Of a DNA stretch of 64,000 nt, positions 9,648 to 19,532 are shown in pieces; the first letter of the stretch is position 1; every line of letters starts with the position of its first letter. The notes under the pieces are model-generated. The model saw nothing but the letters and a program-made list of their open reading frames with translations, ran no database searches and was not told the DNA's origin. The translations under genes and the position numbers were made by a program. Source of the stretch: an uncultured Lutibacter sp. GTDB taxonomy: Bacteria > Bacteroidota > Bacteroidia > Flavobacteriales > Flavobacteriaceae. The stretch is from the NCBI RefSeq assembly GCF_947495725.1, contig NZ_CANLZZ010000001.1, positions 744,001-808,000 on the forward strand, written 5' to 3'.

Positions 9648-10814
9648 TGAGTTTAGCCACGTTAAATTATGCCAAATTTGTTCTAATGGACCACGGTTAT
9701 GGTTTTTCATCCACCATTTACTAAATAATATTAGTAGTATTGAGCAAATAATTCCAATTAAGAAGCTATAAGTTGCACCAGTATATTTGTATAATCCAAA
9801 ACCAAATCCGTAATAAAGTGTTGTTCCAATTACAGTTTGAAGTATGTAATTAGATAAACTCATTTTTCCCATTGGGGAAAAAACATTTAATGCTTTTTGC
9901 CAAAATTTTGAAAAATACAATAATAAAAAACCAGACAACAAGACAAAAGTAAAGGCAAAGTTGGTCCACGATTTTTCCATTGCTTTTGCAGTCATTTTTA
10001 TTGCTTTGCTTTCAATTGTTCCAATTAAGTTTTTTTGAATGTAAAACAATGGAATAAATAAAATTATTGAAATAATAAAAACCTTCAGCCAAAGTCGCTT
10101 ATTTTGGGAATTTTGAACAAATAAATTTTTTCTAGCAGCTACCATTCCAAGCATAAATAAGCAAAGTAAATGAGGGAATCTTCCATTTTCCCAACTCCAA
10201 ATCCAAACAGCTTTTTTACCATTCGTTAGGTTTCCTTTTATGGTTTCTAATAATGAATCTCCAGGAATATATTCCTTCAATTTACCAAAGTAAGTCCAAG
10301 ATTCAGGATTACCAACTTCTATGGTTGGGTGCTGAAAATAATAAACAAGCCTTCCTATTTCAAAAGGTTGAAGAAATAATATAAAAGCAACAATTAAAAC
10401 TGTTTTAGAATTGAGTTTAGCAAATGGAATTAAAAACAAACCTACAAATGCATAAAGCGTTAATATATCTCCTTGATAAAAAGCTGAATTTATAGTTCCA
10501 AAAATAAAAAGTAATAACAACCTCCAAACAAATCGAGGTCTAAAATCATTGCCTCTTTTTGCTTGATTGTTCATTTGAATAAAGAAGGTTACTCCAAATA
10601 AAAAGGCAAACATAGCATAAGATTTTCCGGCAAATAGAAAAAAGGTACTATCCCAAATTGTTTGATCTAGTTCAACCATCCAACTTGGTAAGTTTTTGGG
10701 TTTAAAAAAGAAATCGAAGTGTTCTAAATTATGTAAAAGCATTATAGAAACCAAAGCAAAGCCTCTTAATGCATCTACATTAAAGAGTCTTTGTTTTGTA
10801 TTTAAAGTTTCCAT
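9642..10814 (-). CDS. DUF418 domain-containing membrane protein (YeiB-like)
   Basis: RLFNVDALRGFALVSIMLLHNLEHF start and multi-TM DUF418 C-terminus (GKMSLSNYILQTVIGTTLYYGFGFGLY). Confidence 0.9.
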   Translation of the reverse strand: METLNTKQRLFNVDALRGFALVSIMLLHNLEHFDFFFKPKNLPSWMVELDQTIWDSTFFLFAGKSYAMFAFLFGVTFFIQMNNQAKRGNDFRPRFVWRLLLLFIFGTINSAFYQGDILTLYAFVGLFLIPFAKLNSKTVLIVAFILFLQPFEIGRLVYYFQHPTIEVGNPESWTYFGKLKEYIPGDSLLETIKGNLTNGKKAVWIWSWENGRFPHLLCLFMLGMVAARKNLFVQNSQNKRLWLKVFIISIILFIPLFYIQKNLIGTIESKAIKMTAKAMEKSWTNFAFTFVLLSGFLLLYFSKFWQKALNVFSPMGKMSLSNYILQTVIGTTLYYGFGFGLYKYTGATYSFLIGIICSILLILFSKWWMKNHNRGPLEQIWHNLTWLNSK

Positions 10815-10837
10815 AATTTTATTTATACGAAGTATTT

Positions 10838-10917
10838 CTCAGCCTGAACAATAGAGAATAATCTCACATTCCAAACAAAAAGATTCTACATTTCGTATCA
10901 CTTCATTCAGAATGACA
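10838..10917 (-). repeat. Dispersed intergenic palindromic repeat, copy A
   Basis: Reverse complement starts GTCATTCTGAATGAAGTGATACGAAATGTAGAATCT, matching copy B at 19423. Confidence 0.75.
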
Positions 10918-10931
10918 TTTATTTTCTAAAT

Positions 10932-11900
10932 TTAGTAACCTATTTTTGCTCTAACACGTTGTAAAACATCTGCAGCAACAATTTTTGCTTTTTTTGCTCC
11001 AATTGAAAGGGCTTTATCAATTTCGCTCAAGTTTTCCATATAATAATTATAGCGAGCTCTTTCTTCTGAAAACGTATCAATTAATAATTCATAAAAAGCT
11101 TGTTTAGCGTGTCCGTAGCCATAATTTCCACCTTCGTAATTAGCTCTCATTTCAGCAATTTGTTCTTCTGAAGCTAATAATTTGTACAAAGCAAATAAGT
11201 TACAAGTATCTGGGTTTTTAGGTTCTTCTAACGGAGTAGAATCCGTTTTAATCTTCATAATTTGTTTACGAAGTTGCTTGTCTGGTAAAAATATATTGAT
11301 AATATTTCCACTTGACTTACTCATTTTTCCACCATCAGTTCCTGGAACCCACATAGTTCCATCCTGAATTTTTGCTTCTGGCGGAACTAAAGTGTCACCC
11401 ATTTGATGGTTGAATCTATTTGCAACATCGCGTGTAATTTCTAAATGTTGTAATTGATCTTTTCCAACAGGAACAACTTCAGCATCATATAATAATATAT
11501 CTGCAGCCATTAACATTGGATATCCAAATAATCCCGCATTTACATCTTCTAACCTATTAGATTTATCTTTAAAGCTGTGTGCCAATGTTAAACGTTGGTA
11601 TGGGAAAAAGCAGCTTAAATACCAAGTTAGTTCGGTAGTTTCTGGAATATCACTTTGTCTATAAAAAACAGTTTTTTCTACATCTAAGCCACAAGCCAGC
11701 CAGGTTGCAGCTGTACTATAGGTGTTTTGGCGTAATTCTTCGCCGTTTTTAATTTGTGTAAGTGAGTGCATATCGGCAATAAATAAAAACGATTCGTTTT
11801 TTGGATCGTTCGCCATTTTAATTGCAGGTATAATTGCACCCAATAAATTTCCTAAATGAGGTGTTCCTGTACTTTGTACTCCTGTTAAAATTCTTGACAT
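10932..11900 (-). CDS. trpS: Tryptophanyl-tRNA synthetase
   Basis: GVQSTGTPHLGNLLGA (HIGH-like) and GGKMSKSSGN (KMSKS) motifs; 322 aa. Confidence 0.97.
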   Translation of the reverse strand: MSRILTGVQSTGTPHLGNLLGAIIPAIKMANDPKNESFLFIADMHSLTQIKNGEELRQNTYSTAATWLACGLDVEKTVFYRQSDIPETTELTWYLSCFFPYQRLTLAHSFKDKSNRLEDVNAGLFGYPMLMAADILLYDAEVVPVGKDQLQHLEITRDVANRFNHQMGDTLVPPEAKIQDGTMWVPGTDGGKMSKSSGNIINIFLPDKQLRKQIMKIKTDSTPLEEPKNPDTCNLFALYKLLASEEQIAEMRANYEGGNYGYGHAKQAFYELLIDTFSEERARYNYYMENLSEIDKALSIGAKKAKIVAADVLQRVRAKIGY

Positions 11901-11951
11901 TTATGTTCTAATTTTCTTAGCTGCAAAAGTACATATTTCAATTGCATAAAA

Positions 11952-11972
11952 AAAGCGACAAAATGCCGCTTT
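11952..11972 (-). terminator. Intrinsic terminator of the GlsB-like gene
   Basis: Minus strand AAAGCGGCA-ttt-TGTCGCTTT followed by a T-run. Confidence 0.82.
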
Positions 11973-11990
11973 AAAATAATTTTTGAAATT

Positions 11991-12230
11991 TTATTTTTTC
12001 TTTATGGCGGCCACAACAGCCATAATTATAATTGCTCCAATAACACCTTCAAATAAATCACCTAACCAGCCATTAAGAATATGTATTCCCGCAACGCCAA
12101 ATAGCCATCCACCTAAAATTCCTCCAATAATCCCAAGAATAATATTTTTAAAAATTCCGTAGCCGCCACCTTTCATTAGTTTTCCAGCTAACCAACCAGC
12201 AATTCCTCCAATTAAAATAGAGTATAACAT
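11991..12230 (-). CDS. GlsB/YeaQ/YmgE family stress-response membrane protein
   Basis: 79 aa, Gly-rich repeated GGIAGWLAGKLMKGGGYG...GIIGGILGGWLFG pattern. Confidence 0.88.
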   Translation of the reverse strand: MLYSILIGGIAGWLAGKLMKGGGYGIFKNIILGIIGGILGGWLFGVAGIHILNGWLGDLFEGVIGAIIIMAVVAAIKKK

Positions 12231-12275
12231 AAAATAAAGTTTAATATTAATAATTGATCAAATTAATAAAATTCA

Positions 12276-13058
12276 ATGATTTATTCGATTAAATCTTTAA
12301 TTTTGATTTTCATGAAAATATTTAAAGGGATTTTTTACATATTTTGGAGATGCTGGTTTTATTGTTGGGTGTTATTTCCTATTATTCTAATATTTCCAAT
12401 TTTATTAATAGTTACATCTACTGAAAAATTATATCCGGTTTTTTTTAAAATTGCCCAAGCTTGGGCAAACACCATACTTTTTGTAATGGGCTTTAAAGTT
12501 AATTTAATTGAAGAAGAACATTTGGATGATACTAAAAGTTATATGTTTTGTCCAAATCATACTTCTATGATTGATGTAATGCTTATGCTTTCAATAGCTA
12601 AAAACCCATTTGTTTTTGTTGGAAAAAAGGAATTAACTAAAATCCCAATTTTTGGATATTTTTATAAACGTACATGTATTATTGTCGATAGAAGTGATTC
12701 AAAGAGCAGAAAAGCTGTTTTTGATGAAGCGAGAAGAAGGTTAAGTGATGGGTTAGATGTTTGTATTTTTCCGGAAGGATTGGTTCCGGACGACGAAAGT
12801 GTAGTTTTAGCCGATTTTAAAAATGGAGCTTTTCGATTGGCCATTGAGTTTCAAATACCAATAGTTCCAATTACAATGTACGATTGTAAAAAACGATTTT
12901 CTTACACATTTTTTAGTGGAAAACCAGGAACATTGCGAACGAAAACTCATAAATTTTTATATACTAATGGGTACACTCTGAAAGATTGTGAAACTTTAAA
13001 AAATGGTACTTTTACAGTTATTTATAATGAGTTGATTTCTGATTCAAAAAATACTTAA
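12276..13058 (+). CDS. 1-acyl-sn-glycerol-3-phosphate acyltransferase (PlsC family)
   Basis: NHTSMIDV (H-x4-D) and FPEG motifs; start could be the internal ATG at 12312. Confidence 0.92.
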   Translation: MIYSIKSLILIFMKIFKGIFYIFWRCWFYCWVLFPIILIFPILLIVTSTEKLYPVFFKIAQAWANTILFVMGFKVNLIEEEHLDDTKSYMFCPNHTSMIDVMLMLSIAKNPFVFVGKKELTKIPIFGYFYKRTCIIVDRSDSKSRKAVFDEARRRLSDGLDVCIFPEGLVPDDESVVLADFKNGAFRLAIEFQIPIVPITMYDCKKRFSYTFFSGKPGTLRTKTHKFLYTNGYTLKDCETLKNGTFTVIYNELISDSKNT

Positions 13059-13084
13059 TTCTTCAAATTTTCGTTTTCATAAAA

Positions 13085-13741
13085 ATGAGAGAAAAGAAAG
13101 TTACATATTACAACCCAAAAGAAGAAAAACTAAATGTATATTCTCATGCATTAGGATTGGTTTTAAGTATTATTGCATTGATTTTATTAGTTGTTTATTC
13201 TAGTATTTATGGAAGTGCTCGACACATTGTGAGTTTTAGTATTTATGGAGCTAGTTTAATTGTATTATATTCAGCTTCAACTTTTTATCATTATTCAAAA
13301 GATCCTGAAATTCGTTATAAACTTAATATTTTCGACCATGCTGCCATTTATGTTTTAATCGCTGGTACTTATACGCCTTTTACATTGGTGGTTTTAAAAG
13401 GTTGGGTTGGTTGGACAATCTTTGGTGTTTCATGGGGATTAGCCATACTTGGTATAATTTTAAAATTATTTTATACAGGTAGGTTCGATAAAATTTCTAC
13501 TATAGCTTATGTACTTATGGGTTGGTTAATTGTTTTTGCTATAAAACCACTCGTTAATAATTTACCTATAGAAGGTTTAATGTGGTTGTTAGGCGGAGGA
13601 TTGGCTTACACAATTGGTGCTGTTTTGTATAGTATTAAAAGCATTAAATACAACCACGCAATTTTTCACATTTTTGTTTTGCTTGGAAGTTTTGCTCATT
13701 TTATTGCAGTTTTCTTTTATGTTTTACCTATAAAAAAATAA
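13085..13741 (+). CDS. Hemolysin III family (YqfA/PAQR-like) membrane protein
   Basis: KLNVYSHALGLVLS, SASTFYH, IFDHAAIYVLIAGTYTPF and HAIFHIFVLLGSFAHF motifs. Confidence 0.93.
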   Translation: MREKKVTYYNPKEEKLNVYSHALGLVLSIIALILLVVYSSIYGSARHIVSFSIYGASLIVLYSASTFYHYSKDPEIRYKLNIFDHAAIYVLIAGTYTPFTLVVLKGWVGWTIFGVSWGLAILGIILKLFYTGRFDKISTIAYVLMGWLIVFAIKPLVNNLPIEGLMWLLGGGLAYTIGAVLYSIKSIKYNHAIFHIFVLLGSFAHFIAVFFYVLPIKK

Positions 13742-13829
13742 GAAAGTTTTAAACGGTTTTTAGGTTAAGTACTTTTAATTTTTTAGTACCTTCATTCAAA
13801 ATTTTGCTAAACACATAAAATAACCCAAA

Positions 13830-16800
13830 ATGAGATTTCAAAAAATCATTTTCGCTTTACTTTTTAGTATTGCGATTGTTGCTTGTAAAGATGAAAAACC
13901 ACAAGAATCAACCAATAATTTATTCAAGTTTAAAGAGTACATAAACTACACAACTTCGGGTGTGGTTTCGGTGGCCGAACCAATTAGAGTTGATTTAGCC
14001 AAAGAAGTTGAAGGTTGGGTTTCTAATGAAGAAATTTCTGAAAATATTTTTGATATTTCACCAAGTGTTAAAGGTAAACTTTCAGCATTAAATACGCGTA
14101 GTTTATTGTTTCAACCTTCTGAAAAATTACAACCTAATAAGGAATATACGGTTACCGTAAAGTTGGGTAAAATGTATGCAAATGTTCCTTCGGAATACAA
14201 ATCGTACACATTTAAATTTAAAACCATAGAGCAGAATTTTAGCATCACCACTAACAATTTGCAATCGTATAATAAAGAATGGCAGTATGTTGAAGGTGTA
14301 ATTAAAACTGCTGATATTTTAAATTTAGAAGATGCTCAAAAAATAATTTCAGCAGAGCAAAACAATAAAAAGCTTAAAATAAATTGGAAAAATGCCGATT
14401 CAATTAGTACAAACTTCAATTTTATAATTGATAGTATTCAACGTTTTGAAGACGATTCCAAAATATTAGTTTCTTGGAATGGTAGCGCAATTAATGTAGA
14501 TAATGATGGTAAAAACGAGTTGAAAATACCTGGTAAAAATAATTTCTCTATTGTAAATATTGAAGTATTTCAATCTCCAGAGCAACACTTAAATATTAAC
14601 TTTTCTGATCCGCTAAAAAAACAACAAAATTTTAAAGGTTTAATTGCTATAAAAAATGCGAATAACTTAAAATATGTAGTGGATGGAAACGTGTTAAAAG
14701 TATATCCAAATACACGAATTGTTGGCAATGTTTTAGTAGATGTTTTCCAAGGAATTAAAAGTACCGATGGTTATAAATTGAAGAATGCTTTTTCCGAAAA
14801 CGTAGCATTTCAACAAGTAAAACCAGAGGTTAGATTATTGTCTAGCGGTGTTATTTTACCAAGTTCTAACGATTTAAAATTTAATTTTGAAGCCGTTAAT
14901 TTAAAAGCTGTTGATGTTAGAGTTATCAAAATTTTTGAAGACAATGTATTACAATTTTTACAATCTAACGAGTTAGGAAATACCAACCGATACAACATTA
15001 GAAGAGTAGGGCGTAGAGTTGCTAAAAAAACAGTTACGTTAGTTAAAAACGAATTGGATAACAACGGTAAATGGAAAGCTTATGCGTTGGATTTATCAAA
15101 AATGATAAAAGCTGATCCTGGAGCAATTTATAGAATTGAATTAAGCATAAAGCAGGAATATTCGTTGTACAAATGTAGCGATAGCGATGTAGTAACTAAT
15201 GAAGAAGATGGTTACGATGATTATTACGAAGATGAATATTATTACAACGAGCACGAATACACAACACAACAAGCAGCCGATTTAGATGAGCGTGAAGAAC
15301 AATATTGGGATAATTTAATTTACAGTTATAGCAATAATTATTACAATTGGGAAGACAGAAGTAATCCTTGTAAAAAAGCATATTACGATAATAATGATCG
15401 TATTGTTTCAGCAAATATTTTAGCTTCAAATTTGGGTGTAATTGCTAAAAAAGGAGCTAACAAATCGTACTTTTTTGCTGTAACAGATATTTTAACAACT
15501 AATCCGGTTTCAGGTGCAAAGGTTACTATTTACAATTACCAACAACAAGAAATTGCGAGTTCAGTAACCGACAACCAAGGTATTACAGGAATGGACGTTG
15601 ATAAAAATGCTTACTTCGCTATTATTTCAGATAAAAAGCACAAAACGTATCTAAAATTAGACGATGGACATTCATTATCGTTAAGTAAATTTAATGTTTC
15701 AGGTAAAAAATTACAGAAAGGTTTAAAAGGCTTTATTTATGGTGAACGTGGCGTTTGGCGTCCTGGAGATTCTATTCATTTAACTTTTGTGTTGAACGAC
15801 AATGCGAATCCGTTACCAAAATCTCATCCTGTAAAATTAGAAGTTACCGATGCGCGTGGAAAACTAACTAACAAGCAAGTTACAGTAAACAATGTAAATG
15901 GTTTTTATAAGTTTTCAATACCAACTTCCGACAGTGATCCAACAGGAAATTGGAATGCAAATATTAGTGTTGGTGGTGCAAAGTTTTACAAGTCGTTAAA
16001 GGTTGAAACCGTTAAACCTAACCGATTAAAAATTAAGATAGATTTTGATGATGAAGTACTTTCAAACACCAAACCAATTGCTGGTAATTTACAAATAAAT
16101 TGGTTGCACGGTGCACCTGCAAAAAGTATAAAAACCGAGGTTAAGGCAAAATTTAGTAATAATTCAAGTGCGTTTTCAAAACAGTTCCCAGGATATATTT
16201 TTAACGATCCTACTCGTACTTTTAATGGGGAAGAAGTTGCCGTTTTCGATAGTAAATTAGATGCTTCAGGAAATGCAACTATCAACAAAAAAGTAAATTT
16301 AAAAGGAAAAGCTCCTGGAATGCTAAAAGTTGCATTTTTAACCAAAGCGTTTGAAAATGGTGGAGATTTTTCAATGGATGTAATTTCAAAAAATTATGCG
16401 CCGTACAGCTCGTTTGTTGGATTAAAATCACCAAAAGCAAAGCGTTATGGTTCTTTTGAAACTGATGCTAATGTAACGTTCGACATTGCAACAGTAACCA
16501 AAGATGGAAAACCAATTTCCAGAAATGGAGTAGAAGTAGAGGTTTACCAAATAAAATGGCGCTGGTGGTGGAGTTCATCGTACGATAATCTTTCTTCGTA
16601 TAACGGAAGTCGTTACCATAAACCATTCAAAAAATTAAAAGTAAATACAAATTCAGCAGGAAAAGGAACCTTTACCATTAATGTTCCTGATAATAAAGGA
16701 GGAAGATTTTTAATTAGAGTTATCGATAGAAAAAGCGGACACGCAACAGGTAGAACTGCTTATTTCTACAAAAATTGGTGGAAACGTCCTTCAAACGATC

Positions 16801-19409
16801 CTGAAGCTTCAAAAATGTTAGTTTTTTCAGCAGATAAAGAAAAATACAATGTTGGCGAAACTGCTAAAATTACATTCCCTTCTGGAACTGAAGGTAGAGC
16901 TTTAATTTCTATTGAAAACGGAACAGAAGTACTACAAACTGTTTGGCAAAAAACACAAAAAGGAGAAACTACGGTTGAAATTCCTATTACTTCAGAAATG
17001 ACTCCAAATGTGTTTATAAATATTTCATTATTGCAACCGCACGCTTCAACAGCCAACGATTTACCGTTGCGTTTGTATGGTGTAATTCCAATATTGGTTG
17101 AAGATCCAGCAACACGATTAGAGCCACAAATTGAAATGCCAAAAGTGTTGAAACCTGAAGAGAAATTCACCTTAAAAGTGAGTGAAAAATCAGGAAAACG
17201 AATGACCTACACAGTGGCAATTGTTGAAGAAGGCTTGTTAGATTTAACACGATTTAAAACACCTCAAATTTGGGATTCATTCTACACAAAAGAGGCATTA
17301 GGTGTAAAAACTTGGGATATTTTTGATGATGTAATTGGAGCTTACGGTGGAAGTATAGAACAAGTATTTGCAGTTGGTGGTGATGGCGATGCAGCGGGAG
17401 GAAAAAACAAAAAAGCAAACCGATTTAAACCAGTAGTTCGTTTTATTGGTCCGTTTGTGTTGGGCAAAGGAAAAACAGCTTCGCACAACATTCAATTGCC
17501 AAAATACATTGGTTCGGTTAGAACTATGATTATTGCCGGTGATAATAACAATGCTGCGTATGGAAAAGTAGATGAAACTACGCCAGTTCGTAAACCGTTA
17601 ATGGTGTTATCTTCTTTGCCAAGAAAATTAAGTCCAGGCGAAAAAGTTACCTTGCCAGTTACTGTTTTTGCAATGGAAAATAAGGTGAAAAATGTAACTG
17701 TTTCATTAAAATTATCTGACGGAATTAAAGTAGTTGGTGAGAAAACTCAAAAACTAACATTTGCGAATCCTGACGAGAAAATGGCATACTTTAATTTAGA
17801 TGTTTCTGAAGCAAAAGGAATTGGAAAAATTGAAGTAATTGCACAAGGAAATGGCGAAAAATCTTCTTACGAAGTTGAAATTGATGTAGTGAATCCAAAT
17901 CCAGTTTCATCAAAAGCAATTGCAGTAGAATTAGAACCAAACGCTACGCAAACTATCAATTTTGAAACTTTTGGAATAAAAGGAAGCAATACCGCAACTA
18001 TTGAATTTTCTACCTTGCCGGCAATGGATTTTACTGGTAGATTGCAATATTTAATTCGTTATCCGCACGGTTGTGTAGAGCAAACAACCTCAAGCGTATT
18101 TCCGCAGTTGTATTTAGGTGATATTTTTGATTTACCTATTCAGCAAAAACAAAAAATGACCGATAATATTAAAAATGGAATTGAGCGTTTAGGCGATTTT
18201 CAAACTCCAAGTGGAGGTTTAAGTTATTGGATGGGACAAAATTCTGCCAACGATTGGGGAACAAGTTACGCTGGTCATTTTATGATTGAAGCCGAGAAAA
18301 AAGGATATGTTTTACCATTAACTTTTATGAATAATTGGTTGAAATACCAAAAACAAGCAGCTCGTGATTGGAGGCCAAGTTACAAACGTTATAATTCAGA
18401 TTTAGCACAAGCATATAGATTGTACACATTGGCATTAGCTGGTCATCCAGATTTAGGTGCAATGAACCGTTTACGTGAGTTTAGTGAAATTTCTAACAAT
18501 GCAAAATGGCGTTTAGCTGCTGCGTATGCTTTGGCAGGACAAAAAGAAGCAGCAACCAAAATTGCAAACACTGCTAATATTAATTTTGAATCATCACGAT
18601 ACGATTATTACACCTATGGTTCTGTTGATAGAAACAGAGCAATGGCGATGGAAACAATGTTGTTAACAGGTGATAAACAATCGAGAGAGTTGGCAAAATT
18701 AATTGCAAAACGTTTGTCTTCAAAAAGTTGGATGAGTACGCAAACAACAGCATACAGTTTACTGTCTATGGCAAAAATGGTTGAAGTTAATGGTGGAAAA
18801 TCGGTTAAGTTGAATTATTCAATCAATAGTGGAAAGCAAGAAAATGTAAATACAAAATATGCTATTGCACAGCGCGATTTAAAAGTTGTTGAAGGAGCAA
18901 ATTCCGTAACAATTACTAACAACGAAAGTAATTTAGTATTTGTAAATGTGTTGAATTCGGGAATTCTTCCTTTAGGAAAAGAAATTGCTGAAAAACGCGG
19001 TTTAGGAGTTGCAGTTTCGTACAAAGATTCCAAAGGAAAAACAATTGATGTTTCTAAACTTTCTCAAGGAACAGAGTTTGTTGCAGAAGTTACGGTGAGC
19101 AATTTAAAACCAGAAAATGTGTATGATATTGCCTTAACTGAAATTTTCCCTTCGGGATGGGAAATTGTAAACACACGTTTTACAGATTTTGGAAATACAG
19201 CCACAGGAAATGCAAATTATACCGATATTAGAGACGATAGAGTTAACTTTTATTTCAATTTAAATAAGAACAAGTCTAAAACATTTAAAGTGCTGCTAAA
19301 CGCATCGTATTTGGGTAGTTATTATTTATACGGCGTTCAAGCCGAAGCAATGTATGATAATGAGTATTTTACACGTACAACTGGTAAATGGATTGAAGTA
19401 GTTAAATAA
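13830..19409 (+). CDS. Bacterial alpha-2-macroglobulin-like lipoprotein
   Basis: 1859 aa; lipobox-like AIVAC near N-terminus; MG2-like region (KGFIYGERGVWRPGDSIHLTFVLND); thioester motif GCVEQ; followed by pbpC. Confidence 0.93.
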   Translation: MRFQKIIFALLFSIAIVACKDEKPQESTNNLFKFKEYINYTTSGVVSVAEPIRVDLAKEVEGWVSNEEISENIFDISPSVKGKLSALNTRSLLFQPSEKLQPNKEYTVTVKLGKMYANVPSEYKSYTFKFKTIEQNFSITTNNLQSYNKEWQYVEGVIKTADILNLEDAQKIISAEQNNKKLKINWKNADSISTNFNFIIDSIQRFEDDSKILVSWNGSAINVDNDGKNELKIPGKNNFSIVNIEVFQSPEQHLNINFSDPLKKQQNFKGLIAIKNANNLKYVVDGNVLKVYPNTRIVGNVLVDVFQGIKSTDGYKLKNAFSENVAFQQVKPEVRLLSSGVILPSSNDLKFNFEAVNLKAVDVRVIKIFEDNVLQFLQSNELGNTNRYNIRRVGRRVAKKTVTLVKNELDNNGKWKAYALDLSKMIKADPGAIYRIELSIKQEYSLYKCSDSDVVTNEEDGYDDYYEDEYYYNEHEYTTQQAADLDEREEQYWDNLIYSYSNNYYNWEDRSNPCKKAYYDNNDRIVSANILASNLGVIAKKGANKSYFFAVTDILTTNPVSGAKVTIYNYQQQEIASSVTDNQGITGMDVDKNAYFAIISDKKHKTYLKLDDGHSLSLSKFNVSGKKLQKGLKGFIYGERGVWRPGDSIHLTFVLNDNANPLPKSHPVKLEVTDARGKLTNKQVTVNNVNGFYKFSIPTSDSDPTGNWNANISVGGAKFYKSLKVETVKPNRLKIKIDFDDEVLSNTKPIAGNLQINWLHGAPAKSIKTEVKAKFSNNSSAFSKQFPGYIFNDPTRTFNGEEVAVFDSKLDASGNATINKKVNLKGKAPGMLKVAFLTKAFENGGDFSMDVISKNYAPYSSFVGLKSPKAKRYGSFETDANVTFDIATVTKDGKPISRNGVEVEVYQIKWRWWWSSSYDNLSSYNGSRYHKPFKKLKVNTNSAGKGTFTINVPDNKGGRFLIRVIDRKSGHATGRTAYFYKNWWKRPSNDPEASKMLVFSADKEKYNVGETAKITFPSGTEGRALISIENGTEVLQTVWQKTQKGETTVEIPITSEMTPNVFINISLLQPHASTANDLPLRLYGVIPILVEDPATRLEPQIEMPKVLKPEEKFTLKVSEKSGKRMTYTVAIVEEGLLDLTRFKTPQIWDSFYTKEALGVKTWDIFDDVIGAYGGSIEQVFAVGGDGDAAGGKNKKANRFKPVVRFIGPFVLGKGKTASHNIQLPKYIGSVRTMIIAGDNNNAAYGKVDETTPVRKPLMVLSSLPRKLSPGEKVTLPVTVFAMENKVKNVTVSLKLSDGIKVVGEKTQKLTFANPDEKMAYFNLDVSEAKGIGKIEVIAQGNGEKSSYEVEIDVVNPNPVSSKAIAVELEPNATQTINFETFGIKGSNTATIEFSTLPAMDFTGRLQYLIRYPHGCVEQTTSSVFPQLYLGDIFDLPIQQKQKMTDNIKNGIERLGDFQTPSGGLSYWMGQNSANDWGTSYAGHFMIEAEKKGYVLPLTFMNNWLKYQKQAARDWRPSYKRYNSDLAQAYRLYTLALAGHPDLGAMNRLREFSEISNNAKWRLAAAYALAGQKEAATKIANTANINFESSRYDYYTYGSVDRNRAMAMETMLLTGDKQSRELAKLIAKRLSSKSWMSTQTTAYSLLSMAKMVEVNGGKSVKLNYSINSGKQENVNTKYAIAQRDLKVVEGANSVTITNNESNLVFVNVLNSGILPLGKEIAEKRGLGVAVSYKDSKGKTIDVSKLSQGTEFVAEVTVSNLKPENVYDIALTEIFPSGWEIVNTRFTDFGNTATGNANYTDIRDDRVNFYFNLNKNKSKTFKVLLNASYLGSYYLYGVQAEAMYDNEYFTRTTGKWIEVVK

Positions 19410-19422
19410 ATATAAAATGTAA

Positions 19423-19526
19423 TGTCATTCTGAATGAAGTGTTAACGAAATGAAGAATCTCACAACGCAAAGTAGATTCTTCACTTCAGCCTGTCTTGAG
19501 CGACAGTCAAAAGGTTCAGAATGACA
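19423..19526 (+). repeat. Dispersed intergenic palindromic repeat, copy B
   Basis: Terminal inverted repeat TGTCATTCTGAA ... TTCAGAATGACA, internal AGAATCT...AGATTCT; shares GTCATTCTGAATGAAGTG..ACGAAATG(A/T)AGAATCT with copy A. Confidence 0.8.
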
Positions 19527-19532
19527 ATTATA

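Noticed and set aside
19521-19532. ORF-track start of PBP1C (MTII)
   Set aside because: These codons are the distal arm of a palindromic repeat; ATG at 19533 fits the N-terminal TM anchor better.
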